Counted from the stretch's first letter, positions 40,892 through 49,895 are shown. The stretch is 64,000 bases of DNA from Fimousia sp036311565 (GCA_036311565.1 JAXJPR010000029.1:29156-93155); one strand, 5' to 3'. Program-made: numbers and translations. Notes: generated by a model from the letters alone, not told the origin.

Positions 40892-41851
40892 TTATTCTTC
40901 GCTTGAATTTAGGGATAATCCTAATTCTTTTAATTTTGCTAAAACTTCTTCTAATGACTTACGTCCTAAGTTACGAACTTTCATCATATCTTCAGGAGTT
41001 TTGTTTGTTAATTCTTCCACTGTATTGATTCCAGCTCTCTTTAAGCAGTTATAAGAACGAACAGATAATTCTAATTCATCAATGTTCATTTCTAATACTT
41101 TTTCTTTTTCATCATCTTCTTTTTCTACCATAACTTCTGCAGATTTTGCATTTTCAGAAAGATCTACAAAAAGATTTAAATGTTCGCAAAGTACTTTTGC
41201 TGCTAAACTAACTGCTTCATCTGGAGATAATGTACCATTTGAGAAAACATCTAAAGTTAATTTATCGTAGTCTGTGATCTGACCAACACGTGTATTTTCA
41301 ACTGTTAAGTTTACACGTTCTACTGGTGTATAGATTGCATCTACTGCGATTTCATCGATAGAAGCATCTTCACGTTTTCCTTTATCAGCACCAACATATC
41401 CACGACCATTTGTAATAGTCAGTTCCATATCTAATCTGCTGTCTGCACCACCACTTAAAGTAGCGATTACTAAATCTGGATTAAGGATTTCAATATCACT
41501 ATCTACATTAATGTCCCCTGCTGTTACGACACCTTCACCAGAGAATTCAATATAAGCTGTTTTTGGTTCATTAGAAGTGCTATTATTTTTAATAGCCAAT
41601 TCTTTGATGTTCATGATAATTTCAGTCACATCTTCTTTTACGCCTGGAATGGAACTAAATTCATGTAAAACACCTTTGATTTTAACAGCACTAACAGCTG
41701 CACCAGGTAAGGATGACAACATAATTCTTCTTAAAGAATTTCCTAATGTTGTACCATATCCTCTTTCTAATGGTTCTACAACAAAACGTCCATAACGATT
41801 ATCTTCGGAAATTTCAACAATCTCAATTCTTGGCTTTTCAAATTCAAACAT
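40892..41851 (-). CDS. rpoA: DNA-directed RNA polymerase subunit alpha
   Basis: 319 residues. N-terminal assembly domain (RFVVEPLERGYGTTLGNSLRRIMLSSLPGAAV), linker, and C-terminal domain (LELSVRSYNCLKRAGINTVEELTNKTPEDMMKVRNLGRKSLEEV) that binds UP elements and activators. Located between rpsD and rplQ as in most Firmicutes. Confidence 0.98.
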   Translation of the reverse strand: MFEFEKPRIEIVEISEDNRYGRFVVEPLERGYGTTLGNSLRRIMLSSLPGAAVSAVKIKGVLHEFSSIPGVKEDVTEIIMNIKELAIKNNSTSNEPKTAYIEFSGEGVVTAGDINVDSDIEILNPDLVIATLSGGADSRLDMELTITNGRGYVGADKGKREDASIDEIAVDAIYTPVERVNLTVENTRVGQITDYDKLTLDVFSNGTLSPDEAVSLAAKVLCEHLNLFVDLSENAKSAEVMVEKEDDEKEKVLEMNIDELELSVRSYNCLKRAGINTVEELTNKTPEDMMKVRNLGRKSLEEVLAKLKELGLSLNSSEE

Positions 41852-41902
41852 TCCCGGCCCTCCTTGTGGGTTTCAGTGTTATTGAGGGTGTTACATGACC
41901 AG

Positions 41903-41977
41903 AAAAACTGCACAAGGCAGTTTTTGGCATTTTTCACAAAACCGAACAGCCGACAGAAGAATCTTCTGCCAACTGTT
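41903..41977 (-). ncRNA. two strong hairpins in the rpsD-rpoA spacer
   Basis: Hairpin A: nine-base perfect stem AAAAACTGC (41903-41911) with GCAGTTTTT (41917-41925). Hairpin B: fifteen-base stem (41945-41959 with 41963-41977); three positions are G-U only in the minus-strand RNA, so it was selected in the mRNA. They may process the transcript or reduce rpoA expression relative to ribosomal proteins. Confidence 0.65.
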
Positions 41978-41992
41978 GCGATCAATTTTTTC

Positions 41993-42586
41993 TTATTTAG
42001 AATATAATTCGACGATTAATGTTTCGTTAACTGGTACGTCGATTTCTTCTCTTGTTGGTACTTCTTTCACGATACCTTTTAAGTTTTCGTGATCAGCTTC
42101 TAACCAAGATGGAACTAATCTTCCATCAGTTACTTCTAAGATATCTTTATATCTCTGAGAACCTTTGTGTTTTTCTTTGATTTCGATTACATCGCCAACT
42201 TTTACCTGGTAAGAAGGAATATTCACTGTCTTACCATTTACTAATACATGTTTATGGTCAACGATCTGTCTACATTCTTTTCTTGTTCTACCATATCCTA
42301 AACGGAACATAACGTTGTCTAATCTTAATTCTAATAATGTCATTAAGTTTGGACCTGTTAATCCGCGCATTTTTTCAGCTCTAGCATAGTAGTTTCTGAA
42401 AGGTTTTTCTAATACACCATAGATGAATTTTGCTTTCTGTTTTTCACGAAGCTGTAAACCATATTCGCTTAATTTTCTATTTGATCTATGTGCATTTCTA
42501 TTAGATTTTTTATCAATTCCTAAATAAACTGGATCTAAAGCTAAAGATCTACATCTTTTTAAGACCGGAGTTCTATCTACTGCCAT
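41993..42586 (-). CDS. rpsD: 30S ribosomal protein S4
   Basis: 197 residues. It lacks the Cys-type N-terminal zinc motif. S4 domain RLDNVMFRLGYGRTRKECRQIVDHKHVLVNGKTVNIPSYQVK (about 93-135). S4 is an early assembly protein and an mRNA-binding autoregulator in several bacteria. Confidence 0.98.
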   Translation of the reverse strand: MAVDRTPVLKRCRSLALDPVYLGIDKKSNRNAHRSNRKLSEYGLQLREKQKAKFIYGVLEKPFRNYYARAEKMRGLTGPNLMTLLELRLDNVMFRLGYGRTRKECRQIVDHKHVLVNGKTVNIPSYQVKVGDVIEIKEKHKGSQRYKDILEVTDGRLVPSWLEADHENLKGIVKEVPTREEIDVPVNETLIVELYSK

Positions 42587-42604
42587 TCTCTACAAACCTC
42601 CTGA

Positions 42605-43000
42605 TTATACTCTTCTACGTTTTGGTGGACGACATCCGTTGTGAGGAACTGGAGTTACATCTTTGATGCTAACTACTTCCAAACCACAAGCCTGAAGAGC
42701 TCTGATAGCAGCTTCTCTTCCTGATCCTGGTCCTTTAACCATAACGTCTACTGTTTTTAAACCATGTACTAATGCTGCTTTAGTTGCAGTTTCAGCAGCC
42801 ATCTGAGCTGCATATGGTGTAGATTTTCTAGAACCTCTAAATCCTAATCCACCTGCACTTGCCCAAGAAAGAGCATTTCCTTCAGCATCAGTTAATGTAA
42901 CGATTGTATTGTTAAAAGATGACTGAATGTGAGCCTGTCCATGCTGAACATTTTTCTTCACACGTTTTTTTGTCACTTTTTTAGTAACTTTCTTTGCCAT
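42605..43000 (-). CDS. rpsK: 30S ribosomal protein S11
   Basis: 131 residues with the family core GQAHIQSSFNNTIVTLTDAEGNALSWASAGGLGFRGSRKSTPYAAQ and C-terminal DVTPVPHNGCRPPKRRRV. It lies 19 bases before rpsD. Confidence 0.98.
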   Translation of the reverse strand: MAKKVTKKVTKKRVKKNVQHGQAHIQSSFNNTIVTLTDAEGNALSWASAGGLGFRGSRKSTPYAAQMAAETATKAALVHGLKTVDVMVKGPGSGREAAIRALQACGLEVVSIKDVTPVPHNGCRPPKRRRV

Positions 43001-43042
43001 TAACTTAAACCTCCTATAAGGTATCCTTCATTTATCTATAAA

Positions 43043-43411
43043 CTATTTCTTCTTGTTTGCTACTGTACGTTTTGGACCTTTACGAGTTCTAGCGTTTGTT
43101 TTCGTTTTCTGTCCACGAACTGGAAGACCACTTCTATGACGTTTTCCTCTGTAACATCCAATTTCTTTTAATCGCTTAATGTTCATAGCGATTTCTCTAC
43201 GTAAATCACCTTCTACTACCTGTGTTTCGTTGATGATAGCACTGATTCTTTTTACTTCATCATCAGTTAAATCACGAACACGTGTATCAAGGCTAACATT
43301 TGCTTCTGATAAAATACGTCTAGAACTTGTAAGACCGATACCATAAATATAAGTAAGTCCGATTTCTACACGTTTATCTCTTGGTAAATCAACACCTGAA
43401 ATACGAGCCAT
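43043..43411 (-). CDS. rpsM: 30S ribosomal protein S13
   Basis: 122 residues with ARISGVDLPRDKRVEIGLTYIYGIG and RGKRHRSGLPVRGQKTKTNARTRKGPKRTVANKKK. It begins the rpsM-rpsK-rpsD-rpoA-rplQ segment after a structured 270-base gap. Confidence 0.98.
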   Translation of the reverse strand: MARISGVDLPRDKRVEIGLTYIYGIGLTSSRRILSEANVSLDTRVRDLTDDEVKRISAIINETQVVEGDLRREIAMNIKRLKEIGCYRGKRHRSGLPVRGQKTKTNARTRKGPKRTVANKKK

Positions 43412-43557
43412 GTTTTTTCCTCCAAAAATAAAATTAATGATTAAATTAATGATTAATTAGCATTAAAGCAACAATCTACGTATCCGCGTACGGTGAAATG
43501 TCATACGTATCTCATTCTTTAATAGTGGTTTGTTTCATTCATTATTATATAATATCA

Positions 43558-43587
43558 GCACGAACAACACCTCCCGGTGGTTCACGC
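43558..43587 (-). ncRNA. hairpin in the rpmJ-rpsM leader
   Basis: GCGUGAAC pairs with GUUCGUGC (eight bases, two G-U) and CACC with GGUG around a GGGA loop, with a two-base bulge. The 270-base gap (43412-43682) also contains AAAAGCAA (43636-43643) / TTGCTTTT (43649-43656). No small gene is seen. Confidence 0.55.
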
Positions 43588-43682
43588 TGCAGCCGCCTAT
43601 CTTAAAAATAATTAAACATGAATAAATTACACAACAAAAGCAAGGATATTGCTTTTATCTTCAATATTAATAATATTGTTAA

Positions 43683-43796
43683 TTATCCTTGTCTTTGTTT
43701 GTGTTTTGGGTTTTCGCAAATAATTCTAATTGAGCCTTTTCTCTTAATTACTTTACATTTTTCACAGATTGGTTTTACTGATGCTCTTACCTTCAC
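43683..43796 (-). CDS. rpmJ: 50S ribosomal protein L36
   Basis: 37 residues: KVRASVKPICEKCKVIKRK then RIICENPKHKQRQG, with the zinc ligands Cys-x2-Cys, Cys and His intact. The start is a GTG at 43796, with AAAGGAG nine bases upstream. Present between infA and rpsM as expected. Confidence 0.97.
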   Translation of the reverse strand: MKVRASVKPICEKCKVIKRKGSIRIICENPKHKQRQG

Positions 43797-43884
43797 TTCA
43801 CTCTCTCCTTTCCCAAAAACGTTCGGATTCAATTGTATCATAGAAAATTCAATATATCAAGATTTTTTTCGAAATTTTTTTATT

Positions 43885-44103
43885 TTATTTATCTCTCCAG
43901 ATAATTCTTCCTTTTGTTAAATCATATGGAGATAATGCAAGTGTTACTTTGTCACCAGGTAAAATTTTAATATAATTCATTCTTAATTTTCCACTAATAT
44001 GGGCTAATACAATATGTCCACCTTCAATTTCAACTTTAAACATTGCATTTGGGAGTTTTTCTAATACTACACCTTCTACTTCAATTGCTTCTGATTTTGC
44101 CAT
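43885..44103 (-). CDS. infA: translation initiation factor IF-1
   Basis: 72 residues, single OB fold: EAIEVEGVVLEKLPNAMFKVEIEGGHIVLAHISGKLRMNYIKILPGDKVTLALSPYDLTKGRIIWR. Blocks the A site during initiation. Confidence 0.98.
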   Translation of the reverse strand: MAKSEAIEVEGVVLEKLPNAMFKVEIEGGHIVLAHISGKLRMNYIKILPGDKVTLALSPYDLTKGRIIWRDK

Positions 44104-44140
44104 ATAATCCTCCTTAGATCCGAGAAACGCAGCCGGGCAT

Positions 44141-44407
44141 CTACCCTCTCTGCAGATGCCGACGTAACGCTTCCATTATATCATCGTCTGTAATCTTACA
44201 ATTATTATTTAGTTTCCATTCAACTTCATCATCCATACAACATTGGATCTGAACATGCTTTTTTTTCTTCTTTTTTGGTTCATCCATTGTTTTTGTAATA
44301 CCGTTTACCAAATATACATATTCATCCTCTGTATTCCATATGATATAAGTTTTTCCTTTATCATGTCCTGCTTTTGATATCGCATAATAACCAGTTCTAT
44401 AATCCAT
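44141..44407 (-). CDS. KOW-domain RNA-binding protein
   Basis: 88 residues; N-terminal KOW motif (TGYYAISKAGHDKGKTYIIW, about 5-24), then a Lys run (EPKKKKKKHVQIQ). It resembles the L14e/L27e-like KOW proteins that many Clostridia carry between map and infA. It is probably a ribosome- or RNA-associated accessory; the role is not known to me. Confidence 0.88.
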   Translation of the reverse strand: MDYRTGYYAISKAGHDKGKTYIIWNTEDEYVYLVNGITKTMDEPKKKKKKHVQIQCCMDDEVEWKLNNNCKITDDDIMEALRRHLQRG

Positions 44408-44417
44408 CTTTCCTCCT

Positions 44418-45173
44418 CTATTCAGTCAGAGATAAGATTTCATATCCATCCTCTGTAATCAATACAGTATTTTCATAATGTGCAGATAAGCTTCCATCTG
44501 CAGTAACGACTGTCCATTCATCATCCATCCAACATACATCATAATGTCCTGCATTTATCATCGGCTCTATGGCAAGCGTCATCCCCGCTTTTAATTTCAT
44601 TCCTCTTCGCCGTCCTGCAAAGTTTGGAATTTCCGGGGCTTCATGAAGATGCGATCCAATCCCATGTCCTACAAGATCTCTGACAACAGAAAATCCATTG
44701 GACTCTGCATATTTCTGGATTGCTCTTGAGATATCAAATAAATGATTGCCTTCTTTTGCAAATTTTAAACCTTCAAAAAAACTTTGTCTGGTTACTTCTA
44801 TTAGTTTTCTTGCTTCGTTTGAAATTTCACCAACTGCGTGAGTACGGGCAGCATCAGAATGATACCCTTTATAAATCACACCAGCATCCAGGCTGATAAT
44901 ATCACCTTCCTGAATAATATGATGTTTATTAGGAATTCCATGTACGACTTCATCATTGACTGATACGCAAATGGACGCTGGATATCCCTGATAATTCAGA
45001 AATGAAGGAATACATCCATAGCTTCTGATAATTTCTTCACCCAACTGATCAATTTCTAATGTTGACATTCCCGGTTTTATTGCCTTTTCAAGCTCATTAT
45101 GCGTAATACACAAAATTCTTCCTGCTTCACGCATTAATTCAATTTCTCTTTCAGATTTAATCGTTACTGCCAT
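44418..45173 (-). CDS. map: type I methionine aminopeptidase
   Basis: 251 residues. Metal ligands are visible in ISLDAGVIYKGYHSDAARTHAVGE (two Asp), GHGIGSHLHEAPEIPN (His), LAIEPMINAG (Glu) and YENTVLITEDG (Glu). Removes the N-terminal Met of nascent proteins. It begins three bases after adk. Confidence 0.97.
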   Translation of the reverse strand: MAVTIKSEREIELMREAGRILCITHNELEKAIKPGMSTLEIDQLGEEIIRSYGCIPSFLNYQGYPASICVSVNDEVVHGIPNKHHIIQEGDIISLDAGVIYKGYHSDAARTHAVGEISNEARKLIEVTRQSFFEGLKFAKEGNHLFDISRAIQKYAESNGFSVVRDLVGHGIGSHLHEAPEIPNFAGRRRGMKLKAGMTLAIEPMINAGHYDVCWMDDEWTVVTADGSLSAHYENTVLITEDGYEILSLTE

Positions 45174-45176
45174 ACT

Positions 45177-45815
45177 TTATGCACCTAAAATTTTTACAAT
45201 ATTTTCAAATACTACGTCAATGTTAACGGTACCATCCATTTCTACCAGGCTTCCTGCCTTTTTGTAGTAATCAATCAATGGTTTTGTCTGTTCATGATAA
45301 ACGTTTAAACGTTTTTGAACAGTTTCTGGTTTATCATCATCGCGTAAAATCAATTTCTGTCCACATACATCACATATACCTTCCTCTTTTGTTGGATTGA
45401 ATACAAGATGGTATGTAGCACCACAGCCTACACAAGCTCGTCTTCCTGACATACGTTTAATGATATTTTCATCTGGAACTTCAATATCAAGGGCATAATC
45501 AATTTTATCTTTGCCCAGTGCAGCGTCTAATGCTTCTGCCTGTGGAATCGTGCGTGGAAAACCATCTAAAATATATCCATTTGCACAATCATCGTTCTGT
45601 ACACGATCCACTACCAGGTCTACGACTAATTCATCTGGTACTAAAAGTCCCTGATCCATATAACTTTTTGCTTTTTTGCCAAGTTCCGTTCCATTTTTAA
45701 TATTGGCTCTAAAAATATCCCCTGTTGAAATATGAGGGATCCCATATTTCTCTGAAATCATTTTCGCTTGTGTTCCCTTTCCTGCACCAGGAGCACCTAA
45801 CATAATTATTTTCAT
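45177..45815 (-). CDS. adk: adenylate kinase
   Basis: 212 residues. P-loop GAPGAGKGTQA at the N-terminus, AMP site HISTGDIFRANI, and an inserted LID with four Cys (CVGCGATYHLVFNP ... CDVCG) that binds zinc, as in Gram-positive long forms. Interconverts ATP+AMP with 2 ADP. Confidence 0.98.
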   Translation of the reverse strand: MKIIMLGAPGAGKGTQAKMISEKYGIPHISTGDIFRANIKNGTELGKKAKSYMDQGLLVPDELVVDLVVDRVQNDDCANGYILDGFPRTIPQAEALDAALGKDKIDYALDIEVPDENIIKRMSGRRACVGCGATYHLVFNPTKEEGICDVCGQKLILRDDDKPETVQKRLNVYHEQTKPLIDYYKKAGSLVEMDGTVNIDVVFENIVKILGA

Positions 45816-45848
45816 TTCATGTTCCTCCTACTTCCCTAAATGCACAAA

Positions 45849-45873
45849 TAAGCTGTAGGAGTCCTACAGCTTA
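45849..45873 (-). terminator. intercistronic hairpin between secY and adk
   Basis: Twelve-base perfect inverted repeat TAAGCTGTAGGA / TCCTACAGCTTA separated by one base (so the effective loop is wider). Outer bases TGCA/TGCA extend it. No strong T tract on the minus strand, so a processing or attenuating role is more likely than full termination. Confidence 0.6.
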
Positions 45874-45884
45874 GTGTTTATGCA

Positions 45885-47201
45885 TTAATCATTTAAAAAT
45901 CCTGTATATTTACGTACAAGAATTTGAGATTCAATTTGCTTTTTCGTTTCAAGAATAACACCAACAACGATAATCAGTGATGTTCCTCCAAATGAAACGT
46001 TGGCACTAAATATTCCATTAAAGAAGAATGGAATAACGGCCACAATTACTAAACCAGCTGCACCAATGAAAATAATATAGTTAAGCAGACGGTTTAAATA
46101 TTCCTGAGTTGGTTTTCCCGGACGGATACCTGGAATAAATCCCCCTTGCTTCTTCATGTTATTTGACACTTCAATAGGATTGAATGTAATAGATGTATAA
46201 AAGTAAGCAAATAAAATTACTAATACGATATATACCACAAGACCAAGGGATCTTAATGGATGATCTACATCAAACCATGAAGATGAACTTAAACTAACGA
46301 GTATCTTTCCAATGACTCCATTATTCTGATAGTTAAACAGATTCTGAATAATCAATGGAAATTGTAAGATTGATGATGCAAAAATAATTGGGATAACACC
46401 GGCTGTGTTAACTTTTAATGGGATATGACTGGATTGACCTCCAACCATTTTTCTTCCCTGTATTTTTTTTGAATATTGAATTGGTATATGACGTTCTCCA
46501 TCACTTAAAATAATGACAAAGACAACTGTAAATATAACAACTCCTGCGATAATTACTCCTGCAATTAATGCTGGTCCGATTTGTTTGCCTTTCATGAATT
46601 GTTCATAAAGGACATAAAAATCGTTTGGCATTCTGGAAACAATATTTGTCAATAAGATAATAGACATACCGTTTCCAATACCGCTTTCTGTGATTCTTTC
46701 CCCTAACCACATTACTAATACGGCCCCTGAAGTTAAGGCAGTAATCATAGTAATGATAGATAACGCATTATAGTCAGCTCCTAAAGTTCCCTGTTTGGCA
46801 AAAGCAATTGCCATACTTCCACTTTCAATAAGACCAAGCACTACCGTTAAGTATCTAGTAATCTTGTTCATTTTCTTACGGCCATCTTCTCCGTCCTTAT
46901 GCATTTCTTCTAATGCTGGAATAGCAATTGTTAAAAGCTGCATAATAATGGATGCCGTAATATATGGAGTAACATTTAAGGCAAAGATCGACATAGATAA
47001 GAAAGATCCACCTGTAAAGGAGTTCATCAAACTAAATGAATCACCTAATGTTTCCTGTAGATACGCACTCACCTGAGCGCTGTCAATACCAGGAATTGGT
47101 AATTGACAGCCCAGGCGTACAATTGCTACTACAAATACAGTAAATAGAAATTTCTTTCTAAATTCTTTGGTCTTAAGAGCTTTCACTAGCGTATTAGACA
47201 T
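45885..47201 (-). CDS. secY: protein translocase subunit SecY
   Basis: 438 residues, ten membrane helices. Plug/early segment LGCQLPIPGIDSAQV and the cytoplasmic loop GKPTQEYLNRLLNYIIFIGA, both typical. Channel of the general secretion system, here serving the many exported proteins in the window. Its start lies two bases after rplO. Confidence 0.98.
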   Translation of the reverse strand: MSNTLVKALKTKEFRKKFLFTVFVVAIVRLGCQLPIPGIDSAQVSAYLQETLGDSFSLMNSFTGGSFLSMSIFALNVTPYITASIIMQLLTIAIPALEEMHKDGEDGRKKMNKITRYLTVVLGLIESGSMAIAFAKQGTLGADYNALSIITMITALTSGAVLVMWLGERITESGIGNGMSIILLTNIVSRMPNDFYVLYEQFMKGKQIGPALIAGVIIAGVVIFTVVFVIILSDGERHIPIQYSKKIQGRKMVGGQSSHIPLKVNTAGVIPIIFASSILQFPLIIQNLFNYQNNGVIGKILVSLSSSSWFDVDHPLRSLGLVVYIVLVILFAYFYTSITFNPIEVSNNMKKQGGFIPGIRPGKPTQEYLNRLLNYIIFIGAAGLVIVAVIPFFFNGIFSANVSFGGTSLIIVVGVILETKKQIESQILVRKYTGFLND

Positions 47202-47202
47202 A

Positions 47203-47646
47203 CTAGATCACCTCAGCTTTTCCACCTAAAGCTTCAATTTTTTCTTTTGCAGATGCACTAAATGCATTTGCCTGAACTGTAAGCTTTTTCGTTAATTCTC
47301 CATTTCCAAGAATTTTAACTCCATCTTTTGGATTTGAGACAATACCTGTTTCAATTAATGTTTCAACAGAAACAACTGCACCATCTTCAAATCTTTCTAA
47401 TGCTGATACGTTAATTCCAACGATTGTTTTTGAGTTTCTGCATGTGAAACCACGTTTTGGAATACGTCTATATAAAGGCATCTGTCCACCTTCAAAGCCT
47501 GGTCTTGTGCCACCGCCTGAACGTGCTTTCTGTCCTTTGTGTCCTTTACCAGCTGTTTTACCATTTCCAGAACCATGTCCACGACCTCTTCTAAAAGCGT
47601 CACTGTGTTTTGATCCTTCTGCTGGACGTAAATTTGATAAATCCAT
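47203..47646 (-). CDS. rplO: 50S ribosomal protein L15
   Basis: 147 residues with Gly-rich N-terminus RRGRGHGSGNGKTAGKGHKGQKARSGGGTRPGFEGGQMPLYRRIPKRGF. The second frame overlapping it is a shadow. Confidence 0.98.
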   Translation of the reverse strand: MDLSNLRPAEGSKHSDAFRRGRGHGSGNGKTAGKGHKGQKARSGGGTRPGFEGGQMPLYRRIPKRGFTCRNSKTIVGINVSALERFEDGAVVSVETLIETGIVSNPKDGVKILGNGELTKKLTVQANAFSASAKEKIEALGGKAEVI

Positions 47647-47665
47647 CGTAGCACCTCCTTATTAA

Positions 47666-47848
47666 TTAAATTTCTTCAACTTTTACTAAGTGATTAACCT
47701 GTTTGATCATACCTCTAACAGCAGCGTTATCTGGCATTTCAACAGTTTTATTCACTTTTCTCAATCCTAAAGCTTCAACTGTTTTTTTATGTTTAGGAAT
47801 TGCTCCGATTGGAGATTTTACTAAAGTAATTTTTAATTTTTCTGCCAT
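47666..47848 (-). CDS. rpmD: 50S ribosomal protein L30
   Basis: 60 residues: KLKITLVKSPIGAIPKHKKTVEALGLRKVNKTVEMPDNAAVRGMIKQVNHLVKVEE. Normal length and place. Confidence 0.98.
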   Translation of the reverse strand: MAEKLKITLVKSPIGAIPKHKKTVEALGLRKVNKTVEMPDNAAVRGMIKQVNHLVKVEEI

Positions 47849-47861
47849 GATCTACTACCTC

Positions 47862-48371
47862 CTATCCTAATAGCTCTTCTACAGATTTACCGCGAAGTTT
47901 AGCTACTTCTTCTGGAGTTTTTAAGTTAGATAATCCGTCGATTGTAGCAAGTACTACGTTTTGTTTATTGTTTGAACCTAAAGATTTAGAACGGATGTTT
48001 TTATAACCTGCAAGATCAAGAACTGCACGAGAAGGACCACCAGCGATAATACCAGTACCTTCTGGAGATGTCTTTAATAATACAGATGCACTACCGAATT
48101 TTCCTGTGAAGTCATGTGGAATACTTCCGTTTTCATCCATAGGAACTTTTACTAAATGTTTGATTGCATCTTCTTTTCCTTTGCGAATAGCTTCAGGAAT
48201 TTCAGCCGCTTTACCTAAACCAGCACCAACGTGTCCGTTTTTATCACCAACAACTACTAAAGCTGCAAATCTCATGTTACGTCCACCTTTAACTACTTTG
48301 GTAACACGTTTGATTGATACAACTGTTTCTTCTAGCTCCATATGGCTAGCATCAATGATTGTACGCTTCAT
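47862..48371 (-). CDS. rpsE: 30S ribosomal protein S5
   Basis: 169 residues with VSIKRVTKVVKGGRNMRFAALVVVGDKNGHVGAGLGKAAEIPEAIRKG and the mRNA-entry loop; S5 helps translational accuracy. Confidence 0.98.
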   Translation of the reverse strand: MKRTIIDASHMELEETVVSIKRVTKVVKGGRNMRFAALVVVGDKNGHVGAGLGKAAEIPEAIRKGKEDAIKHLVKVPMDENGSIPHDFTGKFGSASVLLKTSPEGTGIIAGGPSRAVLDLAGYKNIRSKSLGSNNKQNVVLATIDGLSNLKTPEEVAKLRGKSVEELLG

Positions 48372-48386
48372 ACTGTTTTCCTCCTA

Positions 48387-48755
48387 TTAAAATTCTAATC
48401 CAGCTTCTCTAGCTGCATCTGCTAATGCCTGAATTTTTCCCTGATATACAAAACCGCCTCTATCGAAAACAACTGTTGTAATACCAGCTGCAACAGCTTT
48501 TTCACCGATTACTTTTCCTAAGTAAGCAGCTGCAGCAACGTCATTAGTTTTGTCTAATTCAGCTTTTACATCTTTCTGTAATGTAGATGCAGAAACTAAA
48601 GTATTACCAACTGTGTCATCAATAATCTGAGCGTACATATGATTGTTACTTCTAAATACAGCTAAACGTGGTCTTTCAGCTGTTCCGCTAAAACGGTTAC
48701 GAATTCTTAAGTGCTTTTTCGCACGAATTTTACTTCTTGATTCTTTCTTAACCAT
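48387..48755 (-). CDS. rplR: 50S ribosomal protein L18
   Basis: 122 residues; 5S rRNA binding protein with RPRLAVFRSNNHMYAQIIDD and VVFDRGGFVYQGKIQALADAAREAGL at the C-terminus. Confidence 0.98.
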   Translation of the reverse strand: MVKKESRSKIRAKKHLRIRNRFSGTAERPRLAVFRSNNHMYAQIIDDTVGNTLVSASTLQKDVKAELDKTNDVAAAAYLGKVIGEKAVAAGITTVVFDRGGFVYQGKIQALADAAREAGLEF

Positions 48756-48776
48756 TGTATTTCACTCCTTTAATTA

Positions 48777-49316
48777 TTATTTACCAGTCTTACCAACTTT
48801 ACGTCTGATTACTTCATAATCGTACTTAATACCTTTTCCTTTGTATGGTTCAGGTCTTCTTAAGTCTCTGATTTCAGCAGCGTACTGGCCAACTTTTTCT
48901 TTATCGATACCTTTAATGATGATTTTGTTCTGTCCTTCCATAACAGATTCAATTCCTTCAGGATCTGTCATAACTACAGGATGTGAATAACCAAGGTTGA
49001 AAGTAATTTCTTTTCCTTTTTTAGAAGCTCTATAACCAACACCGTTGATTTCAAGAACCTTCTGGTATCCTTCAGTAACACCAGTTACCATATTTGCGAT
49101 TAATGTTCTTGTTAAACCATGTAATGACTTCATTTTCTTTAAATCATTTGGTCTTGTAACAACAACCTGATTATCTTCAACTTTAATTTCCATTTCAACA
49201 GGTAAACATTTTTCTAATGTACCTTTTGGACCTTTTACAGTCACTTTGTTTCCTTCTGCAATCGCTACTTCTACTCCTGCTGGAATAGCGATTGGTAAAC
49301 GACCTATACGAGACAT
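48777..49316 (-). CDS. rplF: 50S ribosomal protein L6
   Basis: 179 residues; SRIGRLPIAIPAGVEV at the start and RRPEPYKGKGIKYDYEVIRRKVGKTGK at the end. It is followed upstream by an unusually wide 177-base gap to rpsH. Confidence 0.98.
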   Translation of the reverse strand: MSRIGRLPIAIPAGVEVAIAEGNKVTVKGPKGTLEKCLPVEMEIKVEDNQVVVTRPNDLKKMKSLHGLTRTLIANMVTGVTEGYQKVLEINGVGYRASKKGKEITFNLGYSHPVVMTDPEGIESVMEGQNKIIIKGIDKEKVGQYAAEIRDLRRPEPYKGKGIKYDYEVIRRKVGKTGK

Positions 49317-49493
49317 AGGTTATACCTCCTTAAATTGTCGGAAAGAGTCATGCGCTCTTTCTGTTTTCAGAATCTTTTTTGTACTATATCATTAAAATAT
49401 TTATTTAAAAACCTTTTTTTGTGAAATCCAGATAAAATGTTTATCTGAATTTCAACAAGGTTTGAAAATTGTAATTTGTTATTTGTCTGATGA
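49317..49493 (-). other. wide rpsH-rplF spacer with two hairpins
   Basis: GAAAGAG (49341-49347) with CTCTTTC (49355-49361), and a 13-base stem with one mismatch, GAAATCCAGATAAA / TTTATCTGAATTTC (49423-49453). No small gene or good promoter is seen. Other spc genes are spaced by 10-30 bases, so the gap is exceptional. Confidence 0.55.
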
Positions 49494-49895
49494 CTACCAA
49501 ACGAATGCTAATACTTCTCCACCAACGTTTAATTCACGTGCTTCTTTGTCTGTTAAAACACCTTTGTTTGTAGAGATGATAGCTACTCCAAGACCACCTA
49601 ATACTCTAGGAAGTTCTTCGCAGTTAGCATATACACGAAGTCCTGGTTTAGAGATTCTCTTAAGACCTGTGATAATTTTTTCGTTTTTGTCTGCACCGTA
49701 TTTTAATGTAATTACGATTGTATCGAAACCATTTTCTTCAACGATTTCATAGCCTTTAATGAAACCTTCTTTGTTAAGGATTTCAGCGATAGCTAATTTC
49801 ATTTTTGAAGATGGAACTGAAACTGTATCATGTTTAGCAGTATTTGCATTACGAATTCTTGTAAGCATATCTGCAATTGGATCGCTCATTGTCAT
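49494..49895 (-). CDS. rpsH: 30S ribosomal protein S8
   Basis: 133 residues: TMSDPIADMLTRIRNANTAKHDTV and GVAIISTNKGVLTDKEARELNVGGEVLAFVW. In E. coli S8 regulates the spc operon; the site is not evident here. Confidence 0.98.
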   Translation of the reverse strand: MTMSDPIADMLTRIRNANTAKHDTVSVPSSKMKLAIAEILNKEGFIKGYEIVEENGFDTIVITLKYGADKNEKIITGLKRISKPGLRVYANCEELPRVLGGLGVAIISTNKGVLTDKEARELNVGGEVLAFVW

